Source of the DNA: Nitrospina sp.
GTDB lineage: Bacteria; Nitrospinota; Nitrospinia; Nitrospinales; VA-1
Direction of reading: 5' to 3'
DNA: 36,831 nt
Assembly (NCBI GenBank): GCA_018664975.1
Contig: JABIXH010000316.1
Coordinates: 1-36,831, forward strand
Shown: piece after piece, positions 8,661 to 15,594 of the stretch
Position numbering within the stretch: the stretch's first letter is position 1
Layout of the letters: every line of letters starts with the position of its first letter
Notes under the pieces: model-generated
Seen by the model: the letters and a program-made list of their open reading frames with translations, nothing else
What the model was told of the DNA's origin: nothing
The model's database searches: none
Translations under genes and position numbers: made by a program

Positions 8661-9884
8661 TTATCTTTCGCTCACCTTATGGGATCGTGGGTTTTGCAGA
8701 GGTTCCTTAATGGGCATGTAATGTAGCGGTTGAGAAGTCTGAATCGCCGCCGGAACCTTCGCTACAGTATAATCACGCCCATTGCAGTAACTGCAGGCCC
8801 CAAGAAATCGAATATTTTTGAGCTCCTTTAGCCTCGCAACTATCTGTGACGTATTCAGCGTACGGATATCGACCGAATCTTTCTTAAACATTGGTATAGC
8901 GTTTAAGTTTTCAGCGTGAGCAGAGAACGGACAACCAAAAATCTTTCCATGAAGGAGAGTAAAGGCATCGTTGACGCAACAATTACTGTAAACAAATTCT
9001 GTCTGCTCCGGTGATCGATTCTTTCTGTCAATTGTCGCGCAATCCTGCCAAGAAAGTACCCTGTCATGAACATATCGGATGTTTTTTTCGCTCAGGGTCT
9101 CAACCAATTTTGATGTATTTTTTGATAAACTCCCATAGTCAGAGATCTGATACCTAAACCTCGGATCAGTGGACACGCTGAGCAAAGATTCTTTCGGGAC
9201 GATGGTTCCATTAGTGTAAATAACGATCTCGCCAAAATTATCGAATGAGCTGAGAAAGAACAGGACTTCATCCAGATTCTTATACAAGAGAGGCTCGCCG
9301 CCAATGAGTCGCACTTCCGATATACGATCAACCGCCGCCAGAACAACCCCGAGCTCTTCAAGCAAGGATACGTGATCTGAATTTTTTGGCGCCGTGTAGT
9401 ACTGCATAAGGTTTGAGCAATCCTTGCATTTTAGGGAACACTTTTCCGTTAGAACAATATCTAGACTGTTCAGACTTACCCCTAAACCATCTCTATCTCC
9501 GTCCTTGACTCGCATCAAAAAATTCTTGATCTCCGAGGTGACACGAGCAGGACTCCAATCTAAATCGATTTCCTCATAAACAAAATCGTCAAATACGAAA
9601 TCACAAAGGTCATAAGTCAGACCAACATTCTTATCTAAAAGCCCATATAAATATTTGATATTATTCCGATTTGATGCAACGATGACATGTCCCTTTAAGA
9701 CCTCCACTAGCGACTTCACATAAATTCCGTCTATGCTTTTACCAACGTTTAAAGGGTTTAAATCAATAAAAGCGTGTGGCTTAAGACCAAGGCGCCGAAG
9801 ACCCTGAAGAACTAGGCGACCAAAATTACCAGTCCCTAAAATATAAATATTCTCAGAGTTTAACGACCTTTTTAACGGAGTCAT
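8661..9884 (-). CDS. Rossmann-domain / radical SAM fusion protein
   Basis: 407 residues. Residues ~12-95 form a small nucleotide-binding-type domain (IYILGTGNFGRLVLQGL, HAFIDLNPLNVG, VIVASNRNN), like the N-terminal domain of PglD and similar sugar-modifying proteins. From ~140 a radical SAM domain begins with CxxxCxxC at C149, C153 and C156 (LTEKCSLKCKDCSN), then RLIGGEPLLYKNL. The C-terminal part is rich in further cysteines (SNCCVND, FGCPFS, GACSYCNG), consistent with a SPASM/twitch-type auxiliary cluster. ATG at 9882-9884 with GGGGAAG upstream. SPASM enzymes modify peptides or oxidise and epimerise sugars and alcohols; here a sugar is the likelier substrate, but that is inference. The neighbouring GT2 gene ends with a similar Rossmann-like module. 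Confidence 0.85.
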   Translation of the reverse strand: MTPLKRSLNSENIYILGTGNFGRLVLQGLRRLGLKPHAFIDLNPLNVGKSIDGIYVKSLVEVLKGHVIVASNRNNIKYLYGLLDKNVGLTYDLCDFVFDDFVYEEIDLDWSPARVTSEIKNFLMRVKDGDRDGLGVSLNSLDIVLTEKCSLKCKDCSNLMQYYTAPKNSDHVSLLEELGVVLAAVDRISEVRLIGGEPLLYKNLDEVLFFLSSFDNFGEIVIYTNGTIVPKESLLSVSTDPRFRYQISDYGSLSKNTSKLVETLSEKNIRYVHDRVLSWQDCATIDRKNRSPEQTEFVYSNCCVNDAFTLLHGKIFGCPFSAHAENLNAIPMFKKDSVDIRTLNTSQIVARLKELKNIRFLGACSYCNGRDYTVAKVPAAIQTSQPLHYMPIKEPLQNPRSHKVSER

Positions 9885-9931
9885 GAGCTTCCCCTGAATT
9901 AGTGGCGAGTTAATTGAGCCACATTCTTTGC

Positions 9932-10124
9932 CTAAAAGTCTACCGGGCTGACATAGCCGAGGCAGGAATAACAGCGTTTCCGATTGTAGAACACTTCAAT
10001 ATATCTAAAAAATACCTAAAAATAGCCGTCCTCGCTTCCAGACTAATATTATAGGCTTTTCATGAATCAATTCCAACTGCGATGTGTGGAAAAAACTTTC
10101 CGTCACGGTCTTATCCCAGCAATC
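9932..10124 (-). pseudogene. Remnant of IS3-family transposase (OrfB C-terminus)
   Basis: Minus-strand conceptual translation gives DCWDKTVTESFFHTSQLELI (the conserved NCWDNAxxESFF block with the catalytic Glu of IS3 DDE transposases). After a frameshift comes EARTAIFRY, then VFYNRKRCYSCLGYVSPVDF, which matches the standard IS3 OrfB C-terminus and ends at a TAG at 9932-9934. Internal stops and shifts and the lack of the N-terminal two-thirds show a dead fragment. It lies between the radical SAM fusion and GT2 genes. Confidence 0.8.
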
Positions 10125-10145
10125 TCACTTTTGATATTTTCCCTT

Positions 10146-10203
10146 AAATAGTGGACACGAGAAAAGTGATGTTTATAATCATTATTGGAGATGCCCACTA
10201 TTT
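10146..10203. repeat. Imperfect inverted repeat beside the IS3 remnant
   Basis: AAATAGTGGACA (10146-10157) and TGCCCACTATTT (10192-10203) are inverted copies matching at 11 of 12 positions, 34 bp apart. A second pair, TCACTTTT (10125-10132) and AAAAGTGA (10162-10169), overlaps it. The TAGTGGACAC-type sequence is common at IS3-family ends, so these are probably terminal sequences of the decayed element. Confidence 0.5.
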
Positions 10204-10243
10204 CGGGGAAAGTTGGGTCATAATGCTATCTCCTTCAAGAAAT

Positions 10244-11536
10244 TTATTTAACGAGGTATGGGCTAGAATTAAAATCAGAAAGAGCAAAAATTTGCTTCGG
10301 GTCAACACCTAACTTATCTCTTAATTTCAAAAATATATTCCTAACTACGCCCTTATTGTAATGGCAAATCAGGACCGTATGATTAGCCTTAAAATCACCC
10401 TTGTCGTAGGAAGATAAGTCCTGCAGTTGTCCACCAAATTTCAAACTTCCTACTTGGGCCTGCTTCACGCGCGCGTCATCAACAATGTTTATCACTGGAA
10501 CCTTCAAACGTTCGCTAATGCAAGCGACGCTCATGGCAATATTTGACAGGCAGTACAAGTCTAGGCCACCTGACTTAGTTTTAATAAAATCAAATATCAA
10601 CTGTCGAAAAGAAACAAGCTCTTTAAGGCTTGTAAATGGAGAAATCTTCTTAAGCTCTAGAACAGAATTTGTATCATTAATAATATTAAAAACCATATTA
10701 ATCTCTTTCCTAGAGTTATCCTTGTAAAATGCAATCGAGAACCAGAAAAATATTTCCAACATCTCACGTAATTTAACGACCAAAAAATCCAAGTTAGATC
10801 CCGATTCCGTGTTGGCTATATTTATAACTATTTGGATAATTTCGCTATAGTCGGAAAGCCCGCGCTTTTCAAAACGGGTAGCTAAGCCACTGCTACTACC
10901 TGTATGAGTATAGCTAAAGAGACGGGTGCGGGCAATAGACCTCAGTTTCAAACGAACTCTAACCATAAAGAGTTGGTCCTCAGCAAGCATAAGACAAGGA
11001 AACACAATTTTATTCACCTTCAAAAAATCAGCAGAAAATATCACCCCCCAGCACTCTTTCGCTGGAAAATTCTCATAGCTTATATTCGATCTTACGTTTG
11101 AGCCTCCGTCCATGTCGCTTATCAGCGGTAGGGTCGATTTCGGATCATTCATTCGAGCGGGGTTATTGCATTCCATGCAGATCACATCGATTGCTTCATG
11201 ATTGTGTAGAGTTAAAAATTCTGGATTTGTGCCTATGTTATCTATAAAATTCAACTCATCATCAGAATCTATAAAGACTATATACTTCCCAAGAGCCATG
11301 GAAAGTCCGATATTCCTAGCATTTCCGGGACCACTATTTGCCGGAGCCCTAAATAACTTAACGTTTTGGCGGCCATTTATCCCTGTTGCTAAAAGTTCAT
11401 AAGTTCCGTCATGCGAGCAGTCGTCAACGATCAAAACCTCGCAGTCTAACTCTTTTGTTAAAGAAGAAATTTTCTCTAGTAGCGAAGTAACTTCTGTTAA
11501 CGAGTTATAAATCGGAATAATAAATGTAAATAACAT
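10244..11536 (-). CDS. GT2 family glycosyltransferase with C-terminal Rossmann-like module
   Basis: From the ATG at 11534-11536 the protein begins MLFTFIIPIYNSLTEVTSLL, a standard GT2 start. An upstream in-frame TTG at 11552-11554 would add six residues without a better ribosome site. LIVDDCSHDGTYELL and YIVFIDSDDELNF are the nucleotide-sugar and metal (DxD) motifs. NSGPGNARNIGLSMA is the usual linker. The middle (~220-330) is helical. The last ~90 residues (PVINIVDDARVKQ, HTVLICHYNKGVVRNIFLKL, KQIFALSDF) resemble the small PglD_N-type module seen at the N-terminus of the adjacent radical SAM gene, though without an obvious glycine loop. Likely a cytoplasmic-face transferase; donor and acceptor unknown. 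Confidence 0.87.
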   Translation of the reverse strand: MLFTFIIPIYNSLTEVTSLLEKISSLTKELDCEVLIVDDCSHDGTYELLATGINGRQNVKLFRAPANSGPGNARNIGLSMALGKYIVFIDSDDELNFIDNIGTNPEFLTLHNHEAIDVICMECNNPARMNDPKSTLPLISDMDGGSNVRSNISYENFPAKECWGVIFSADFLKVNKIVFPCLMLAEDQLFMVRVRLKLRSIARTRLFSYTHTGSSSGLATRFEKRGLSDYSEIIQIVINIANTESGSNLDFLVVKLREMLEIFFWFSIAFYKDNSRKEINMVFNIINDTNSVLELKKISPFTSLKELVSFRQLIFDFIKTKSGGLDLYCLSNIAMSVACISERLKVPVINIVDDARVKQAQVGSLKFGGQLQDLSSYDKGDFKANHTVLICHYNKGVVRNIFLKLRDKLGVDPKQIFALSDFNSSPYLVK

Positions 11537-11557
11537 ATTGTTTAAACCATTCAATAA

Positions 11558-11704
11558 TTATTGGATCATGCCTAGAACAGAAGGCGCTTTAAAGCCGAGT
11601 GTTTTTCCGGGTCGATGATTAAACTGATCCATGAGGAAGTGATACGCCCCTGATTTTTTTAGAAATCTTTCCGCTTCATTTCTTGCGAAGTACGCTGCGG
11701 ATTT
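11558..11704 (-). pseudogene. C-terminal remnant of a DDE transposase (IS30-like)
   Basis: An open minus-strand stretch from 11704 to TAA at 11558-11560 includes AERFLKKSGAYHFLMDQ and FNHRPGKTLGFKAPSVL. The latter closely follows the NNRPRKTLGFxTPxEV signature at the C-terminus of IS30-family (and related) transposases. There is no start codon and a stop lies immediately upstream, so only the tail survives. It ends a few bases from the GT2 start region. The exact IS family is uncertain. Confidence 0.6.
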
Positions 11705-11727
11705 TCAAAAAAATCATGCTACGCATC

Positions 11728-11818
11728 CAACAAAAACCTGATTTATCCACTAAAGGATATAAAAGCATATCAGTTTAAAGGTTTTAGCATAGCAATATCA
11801 TAAAAAGAACTGAGTGTC
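11728..11818 (-). repeat. Imperfect ~91-bp repeat, copy B
   Basis: Partner of the repeat at 7840-7934. It carries TGCTAAAAC on the minus strand at 11781-11789, where copy A has TGCTATAAT. It lies upstream of the GT2 gene, behind the transposase remnant, and may drive it. Confidence 0.5.
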
Positions 11819-12248
11819 GAACCTCATGAGCAGAGAATAAAATCACAGAACTAGATTATCAAACTTTCATCCAATCAAAGCTCACTCCCGAGTCTTTTAC
11901 CATATAGCTTTTTAAGCTATCCCTCAGTTTCATGGCCAAATTATGTTGTGGTCTCAGATTACTGAGGTTACCCTGGAAAAAATTTACATGAACTCAAACC
12001 CAAGTCTACAAAACAAAGCATCTTAAACCGGAAAATCAGAATCCCCCATCAATAAGAGTCTAGTTTCCATTCAATACCATATTAAATGCAAATTCAATTT
12101 ATTATTTGACAGCCCTGGCAACCTAATTTCCAATCATCATATTACTGAATCAGAATAATTTTTAGAGGATAAAATAATATCGTGTTTTTCAACTGTCACA
12201 TCTAGTAAAATAACTGGTAAGGGGTGGCACTTATGGAGAGCATAAATT
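11819..12248. other. Intergenic region upstream of the dioxygenase
   Basis: 430 bp with no supported gene. A TTGACA occurs near 12107, but no good -10 follows at the right spacing. Just before the dioxygenase ATG, GGAGAG (around 12235) gives a reasonable ribosome site. Confidence 0.45.
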
Positions 12249-12983
12249 ATGAAAGAGCACTTTGAAACACACTTCAAATTAGTCGAAGGTGAAGGTGGCT
12301 TCTCTACAGATTCAGTTTCCCAATCTGACTTGGAACTTTTCAGAGAGGTCGTAACCAGGCATTATCAGAAGGTTTTACTCAATTCAGGCTTTAACGATGA
12401 AGCAAACCTCAACCAACCGATAGACACTTACCATCAGTTTTCACAGAAAGTCGACCACTCTAATATTTGGGGAAAGAAAGATAGGATTTTGGCTGAAGAG
12501 GATTTAGAAATATTTCTTTCGTCAGAATTTTTCAAAAGTATGAAAGAGCAAATTGGCGAAATTAATATTTCGGGCGAAGAAGGTGTAGGGTATCCGGAAA
12601 TATATTATCGACTGGTCAGGCCAAAACCTTATGTAGATGTTGGCCCCCTGCATGCAGACAGGTGGTTTTGGGATTTGGGACATGGTTTTACTCCCGAAGG
12701 CTATAAAAGAATAAAGTTTTGGTTTTCACTATGGAATGAGCCGGGGTTATCTGGTTTCAGGTTTGTCAAAGGTTCGCATACTAAAGAATACGATTATGAG
12801 GGTGAAAAGCGAGACGGGCAAATGAAGCCATGCTTTGAGGAGGAAAAATATAATTTTGAAATATCTCCATTTTTAAGCAAGCCTGGAGATTTTATTATTT
12901 TTAATGACTCTCTTTTACACGGCGGGTTAATCGGTGGAGAAAAAACGAGGGTGAGTTTCGAATTCACACTCTTTATCAAGTAA
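12249..12983 (+). CDS. Phytanoyl-CoA dioxygenase (PhyH)-family Fe(II)/2-oxoglutarate oxygenase
   Basis: 244 residues. The iron facial triad is visible as H135 and D137 (VGPLHADRWFWDLG) and distal H224 (NDSLLHGGLIGG), with R234 a likely 2-oxoglutarate ligand. The double-stranded beta-helix strands are recognisable (GFRFVKGSHTKEY, PGDFIIFNDS). PhyH-like enzymes in glycan clusters usually hydroxylate or oxidise a sugar or its acyl substituent. ATG at 12249 with GGAG upstream. It is the only plus-strand gene between 1 and 26 kb, isolated by long gaps on both sides, so it has its own promoter and may be a later insertion. Substrate unknown. Confidence 0.87.
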   Translation: MKEHFETHFKLVEGEGGFSTDSVSQSDLELFREVVTRHYQKVLLNSGFNDEANLNQPIDTYHQFSQKVDHSNIWGKKDRILAEEDLEIFLSSEFFKSMKEQIGEINISGEEGVGYPEIYYRLVRPKPYVDVGPLHADRWFWDLGHGFTPEGYKRIKFWFSLWNEPGLSGFRFVKGSHTKEYDYEGEKRDGQMKPCFEEEKYNFEISPFLSKPGDFIIFNDSLLHGGLIGGEKTRVSFEFTLFIK

Positions 12984-12995
12984 TACCATTAAAGT

Positions 12996-13014
12996 CTCGC
13001 AATATTATTGCGAG
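12996..13014 (+). terminator. Hairpin after the dioxygenase gene
   Basis: CTCGCAAT (12996-13003) and ATTGCGAG (13007-13014) form a perfect 8-bp stem with a 3-nt loop, 12 bp past the stop codon. No T-run follows, so termination may be weak or Rho-aided. Confidence 0.45.
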
Positions 13015-13051
13015 CCTGGGATTATATCTTTATTCCTACAGACACGATTTT

Positions 13052-13088
13052 GGTTCACCTTTAAATCTAACCAGGGTTTTGGTGAACC
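13052..13088. repeat. Inverted repeat GGTTCACC...GGTGAACC
   Basis: Perfect 8-bp arms at 13052-13059 and 13081-13088 with 21 bp between, in the gap between the convergent dioxygenase and copy-2 unknown gene. Could be a hairpin or remnant of a mobile-element end. Confidence 0.45.
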
Positions 13089-13106
13089 GCATTGAGAGGA
13101 AAATAA

Positions 13107-13171
13107 CCGTACACTTATTGACAGTTTAAGTCCTGTAGAAGCTTTTTCGGCTGTGCCGCCAGGGTGTACGG
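13107..13171. repeat. Inverted repeat CCGTACAC...GTGTACGG
   Basis: Perfect 8-bp arms at 13107-13114 and 13164-13171, 49 bp apart. The left arm is within TAACCGTACACT (13104-13115), which reappears inverted at 7864-7875 in repeat copy A. Confidence 0.45.
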
Positions 13172-13200
13172 AAAAAAAAATCGAGACTCGCTTAAGAGTC
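13172..13200 (-). terminator. Intrinsic terminator ending the sugar operon
   Basis: On the minus strand, GACTC-TTAAGC-GAGTC (13185-13200) forms a 5-bp stem whose loop contains the TAA stop of the copy-2 gene, followed by TCGA and nine Ts (13172-13180). Short stem but a strong T-run at the correct place. Confidence 0.6.
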
Positions 13201-14298
13201 GCTTACTCGCTTCTTGTTAAATCGAATACAAAATTCATCAAAGTGTTTCTTAATATTTTCGAAAGTGTCATCGTCACCATTCCAGCTCTGAAGGTCACTT
13301 CCCCAATACGGCCTTAACGCTACAGGATCTATCCAATAGTAACCATCCACAGTAGAAGGAGTTATGCATGCTCCCTCCAGCCAACCTTTCATATAAATAT
13401 AATTTATATTAGTTGAGTAAATAGCAAATATTCCCGGACCATTAGGAACATAACAATTAACAAAAGCTTTCTGATAAAGATGTAGCCTAATACCCATATT
13501 ATAGGTTGCGGCAAGTCCAATGTCAGTAAACCTTGGAGGTAGACCCTCCTCATCGAATGGCTGATCCGAATCTGGTATTATAATTGGTTTATAACCCAAG
13601 CTTTCCACATACTCAGCAAACCGCACCCACTCAGGAACTTTACTATTCCTGACCGGATCGAATTTCGAATTTCGTATAGTGATCGTAACGATTGGAGTAT
13701 CTTTAGAGTGGATTGAATGCCAATGATCCATCACTGCATTAATATGGTTTGGCACCTTAAATTCGCAGAAAATTCCTTCTTTAAATATAATCTCTGTCAG
13801 CGTATCGCCAAACTCTCCCAAAGTTGAAAAACCGTAGCCTTCAGGAAAAACATTTGCCTTAGAAGTAAATTTCCTCGCGGCTTTTCGAGTAGCAAAAGAG
13901 AGAACACCATTACATCTGGGGCTTAGCGACGCAAGGGAACTTAACAAATTAATGGTTCGATAATTTATTGCATCCTCACCATAGGACTCTGTCAACTCCT
14001 TCCACTCCAAAGCAGGATTTAACTCCTTGGGAACTATCACCACTGAATAATTCTGATACCCATTTTTTATACAATAATGCTCTACACATAATAAAAACTG
14101 TACTAGGTTAAATGAAGGAGACTGAACATTCAGGTCATATACTGCAAAAAGATCGTCAGTCTTCGATTTCATTCTCCCAATTACTGCGCACACAGATGCC
14201 GTTATCTTGGAAGCACGTATCCCACTCAAGATTCTCAAAAACAGCCAGACAATTCCCTCTTTTCTAACTTTCCTAAAAATATTTATTAATCGTTCCAC
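13192..14298 (-). CDS. Conserved protein of unknown function, copy 2 of a duplicated gene
   Basis: 368 residues, paralogue of 5822-6934. Long blocks are almost unchanged (for example FAVYDLNVQSPSFNLVQFL, ELNPALEWKELTESYGEDA, VNCYVPNGPGIFAIYSTN). The first ~50 residues, ~161-205 and the C-terminal tail differ. Nucleotide similarity is equally patchy, pointing to recent duplication plus local divergence or recombination. ATG at 14296-14298. It is the last gene of the operon, 60 bp after the GNAT gene and directly before the terminator. Alternating strands and a Pro/Gly turn hint at a nucleotide-binding fold; a glycosyltransferase role is only a guess. The differing segments could set acceptor or donor specificity. 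Confidence 0.8.
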   Translation of the reverse strand: MERLINIFRKVRKEGIVWLFLRILSGIRASKITASVCAVIGRMKSKTDDLFAVYDLNVQSPSFNLVQFLLCVEHYCIKNGYQNYSVVIVPKELNPALEWKELTESYGEDAINYRTINLLSSLASLSPRCNGVLSFATRKAARKFTSKANVFPEGYGFSTLGEFGDTLTEIIFKEGIFCEFKVPNHINAVMDHWHSIHSKDTPIVTITIRNSKFDPVRNSKVPEWVRFAEYVESLGYKPIIIPDSDQPFDEEGLPPRFTDIGLAATYNMGIRLHLYQKAFVNCYVPNGPGIFAIYSTNINYIYMKGWLEGACITPSTVDGYYWIDPVALRPYWGSDLQSWNGDDDTFENIKKHFDEFCIRFNKKRVSDS

Positions 14299-14358
14299 TA
14301 ATTACCTATCAAATAAATTTCTATACTTAAATATCCTATCCATTAATCACGTTTTTGA

Positions 14359-15594
14359 TCAATAGGCGTCCCCTTGAAATAAAAAGGGAAATCGCTGGGG
14401 GAAAATATTTTTCAACAAGGTTTTGCTCTCAAGATCAAGAGTGGCCTCACAAAAGGGAGCCAAATCTTCATACGCGAAATAACCAGTTAATAATGCTGGC
14501 AGAAATTTTTCAGGAATACTGATGCTGTTGGGCATCACATCATCCCCTAACTCAATCACTCCATCAACAACTTTAAAAGATATATTTTTTGACATTGTCT
14601 TTATACAAAATGAACCATCCCTTAAACCTAACCCTTCTAACCCAGTATTTAAATAGGGCACCAAGTCCTGGAACAATTCCAATGAATCAAAAATTTTAAA
14701 CAGCGATCCCCCGTCAGACTGGACAAATGCCAGGAATGTACCTCGCAAATGTTGCTTTAGATAGGTCATTAAAAACGAGCGATATGGAAGCTTAATTTCA
14801 AATTCAGATGCACCTAAATCCATGACATGTTTTTTCAATAAAGACATCGACAAGTTACAACTCTCTATTGAATTATCAACTATTACCTCCCTGAAGTTTA
14901 AAGGGTCCTCTGGGTCTCCTGAAAAATAACCGTGAACTTTACCATCATTCCCCTGAATAACTTTAGGTTGGTAAAAATAATACGATTTTTGGGCTGGGCC
15001 CACCAACCAACTCCAGATTTTATCGTCCCGGTTAGGAGAAAATATTACTTCGCCAGTGGCCCGCTTATATATTCGCTTCAATTCAGGAAGATGAGGCGAC
15101 TCAAAGTCAACTGCCTGACCCTTTTCGGTCAATGCCACATCATCTATATTAACTCTGATTTTTGACTTGGCTATATAAGGGAAAAAACCGTATTTAGAAT
15201 AAAAATTAGGTATCCCCTGCAAATACGCAATTTTCTTATTTGAATTTTTAACATAATTAAGGGCGTAATCCATTAGACCTGAGGATATCCCTCTTCTCTG
15301 ATAATCGGGATGGGTGGCAATGGGACCGATTGTTGCTGCAGAAATCTCCACCGGAGGAAAAGAAACCTTCCTTTCGCCAAGAACGATCACCCCTACAACT
15401 TTACCGTTTATTGTAGCTATTTTTGTGTGTTCACTTTTGAATATACTAGGATGCCAAACGGCCTCCTTCAAGTTCACTCCATGAATTTCTGTCTTAAAGG
15501 CAGAATCCAGAAGATTAACTATCTCGGTGCGCTCCTTTTCAAGGGTTAGATCCTTAAAAATAACACCTGACAGGTACTTGCCATTCTTGATCAT
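14359..15594 (-). CDS. GNAT-family N-acetyltransferase, Eis-like size
   Basis: 411 residues. Residues ~10-150 form a GNAT domain with the acetyl-CoA pyrophosphate loop in THPDYQRRGISSGLMDYAL (R-R-G-I-S/G pattern) and a following YLQGIPNFYSKYGFFPY, typical of the Tyr/Phe end of GNATs. The additional ~250 residues (a second GNAT-like half and a small C-terminal domain) match the size and layout of Eis/YhfB-type acetyltransferases. The ATG directly abuts the stop of the DegT aminotransferase gene (15595), so the pair probably works in sequence: the aminotransferase makes an amino sugar and this enzyme acetylates it. That functional link is inference from context. Confidence 0.82.
   Translation of the reverse strand: MIKNGKYLSGVIFKDLTLEKERTEIVNLLDSAFKTEIHGVNLKEAVWHPSIFKSEHTKIATINGKVVGVIVLGERKVSFPPVEISAATIGPIATHPDYQRRGISSGLMDYALNYVKNSNKKIAYLQGIPNFYSKYGFFPYIAKSKIRVNIDDVALTEKGQAVDFESPHLPELKRIYKRATGEVIFSPNRDDKIWSWLVGPAQKSYYFYQPKVIQGNDGKVHGYFSGDPEDPLNFREVIVDNSIESCNLSMSLLKKHVMDLGASEFEIKLPYRSFLMTYLKQHLRGTFLAFVQSDGGSLFKIFDSLELFQDLVPYLNTGLEGLGLRDGSFCIKTMSKNISFKVVDGVIELGDDVMPNSISIPEKFLPALLTGYFAYEDLAPFCEATLDLESKTLLKNIFPQRFPFLFQGDAY

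Noticed and set aside
11728-11818. CRISPR array from the repeated sequence
   Set aside because: Only two degenerate copies 3.8 kb apart, no regular spacers and no cas genes.
12996-13200. Complete small mobile element between the convergent genes
   Set aside because: Several inverted repeats exist, but none is flanked by a target duplication and no transposase is present; best read as terminators and scars.
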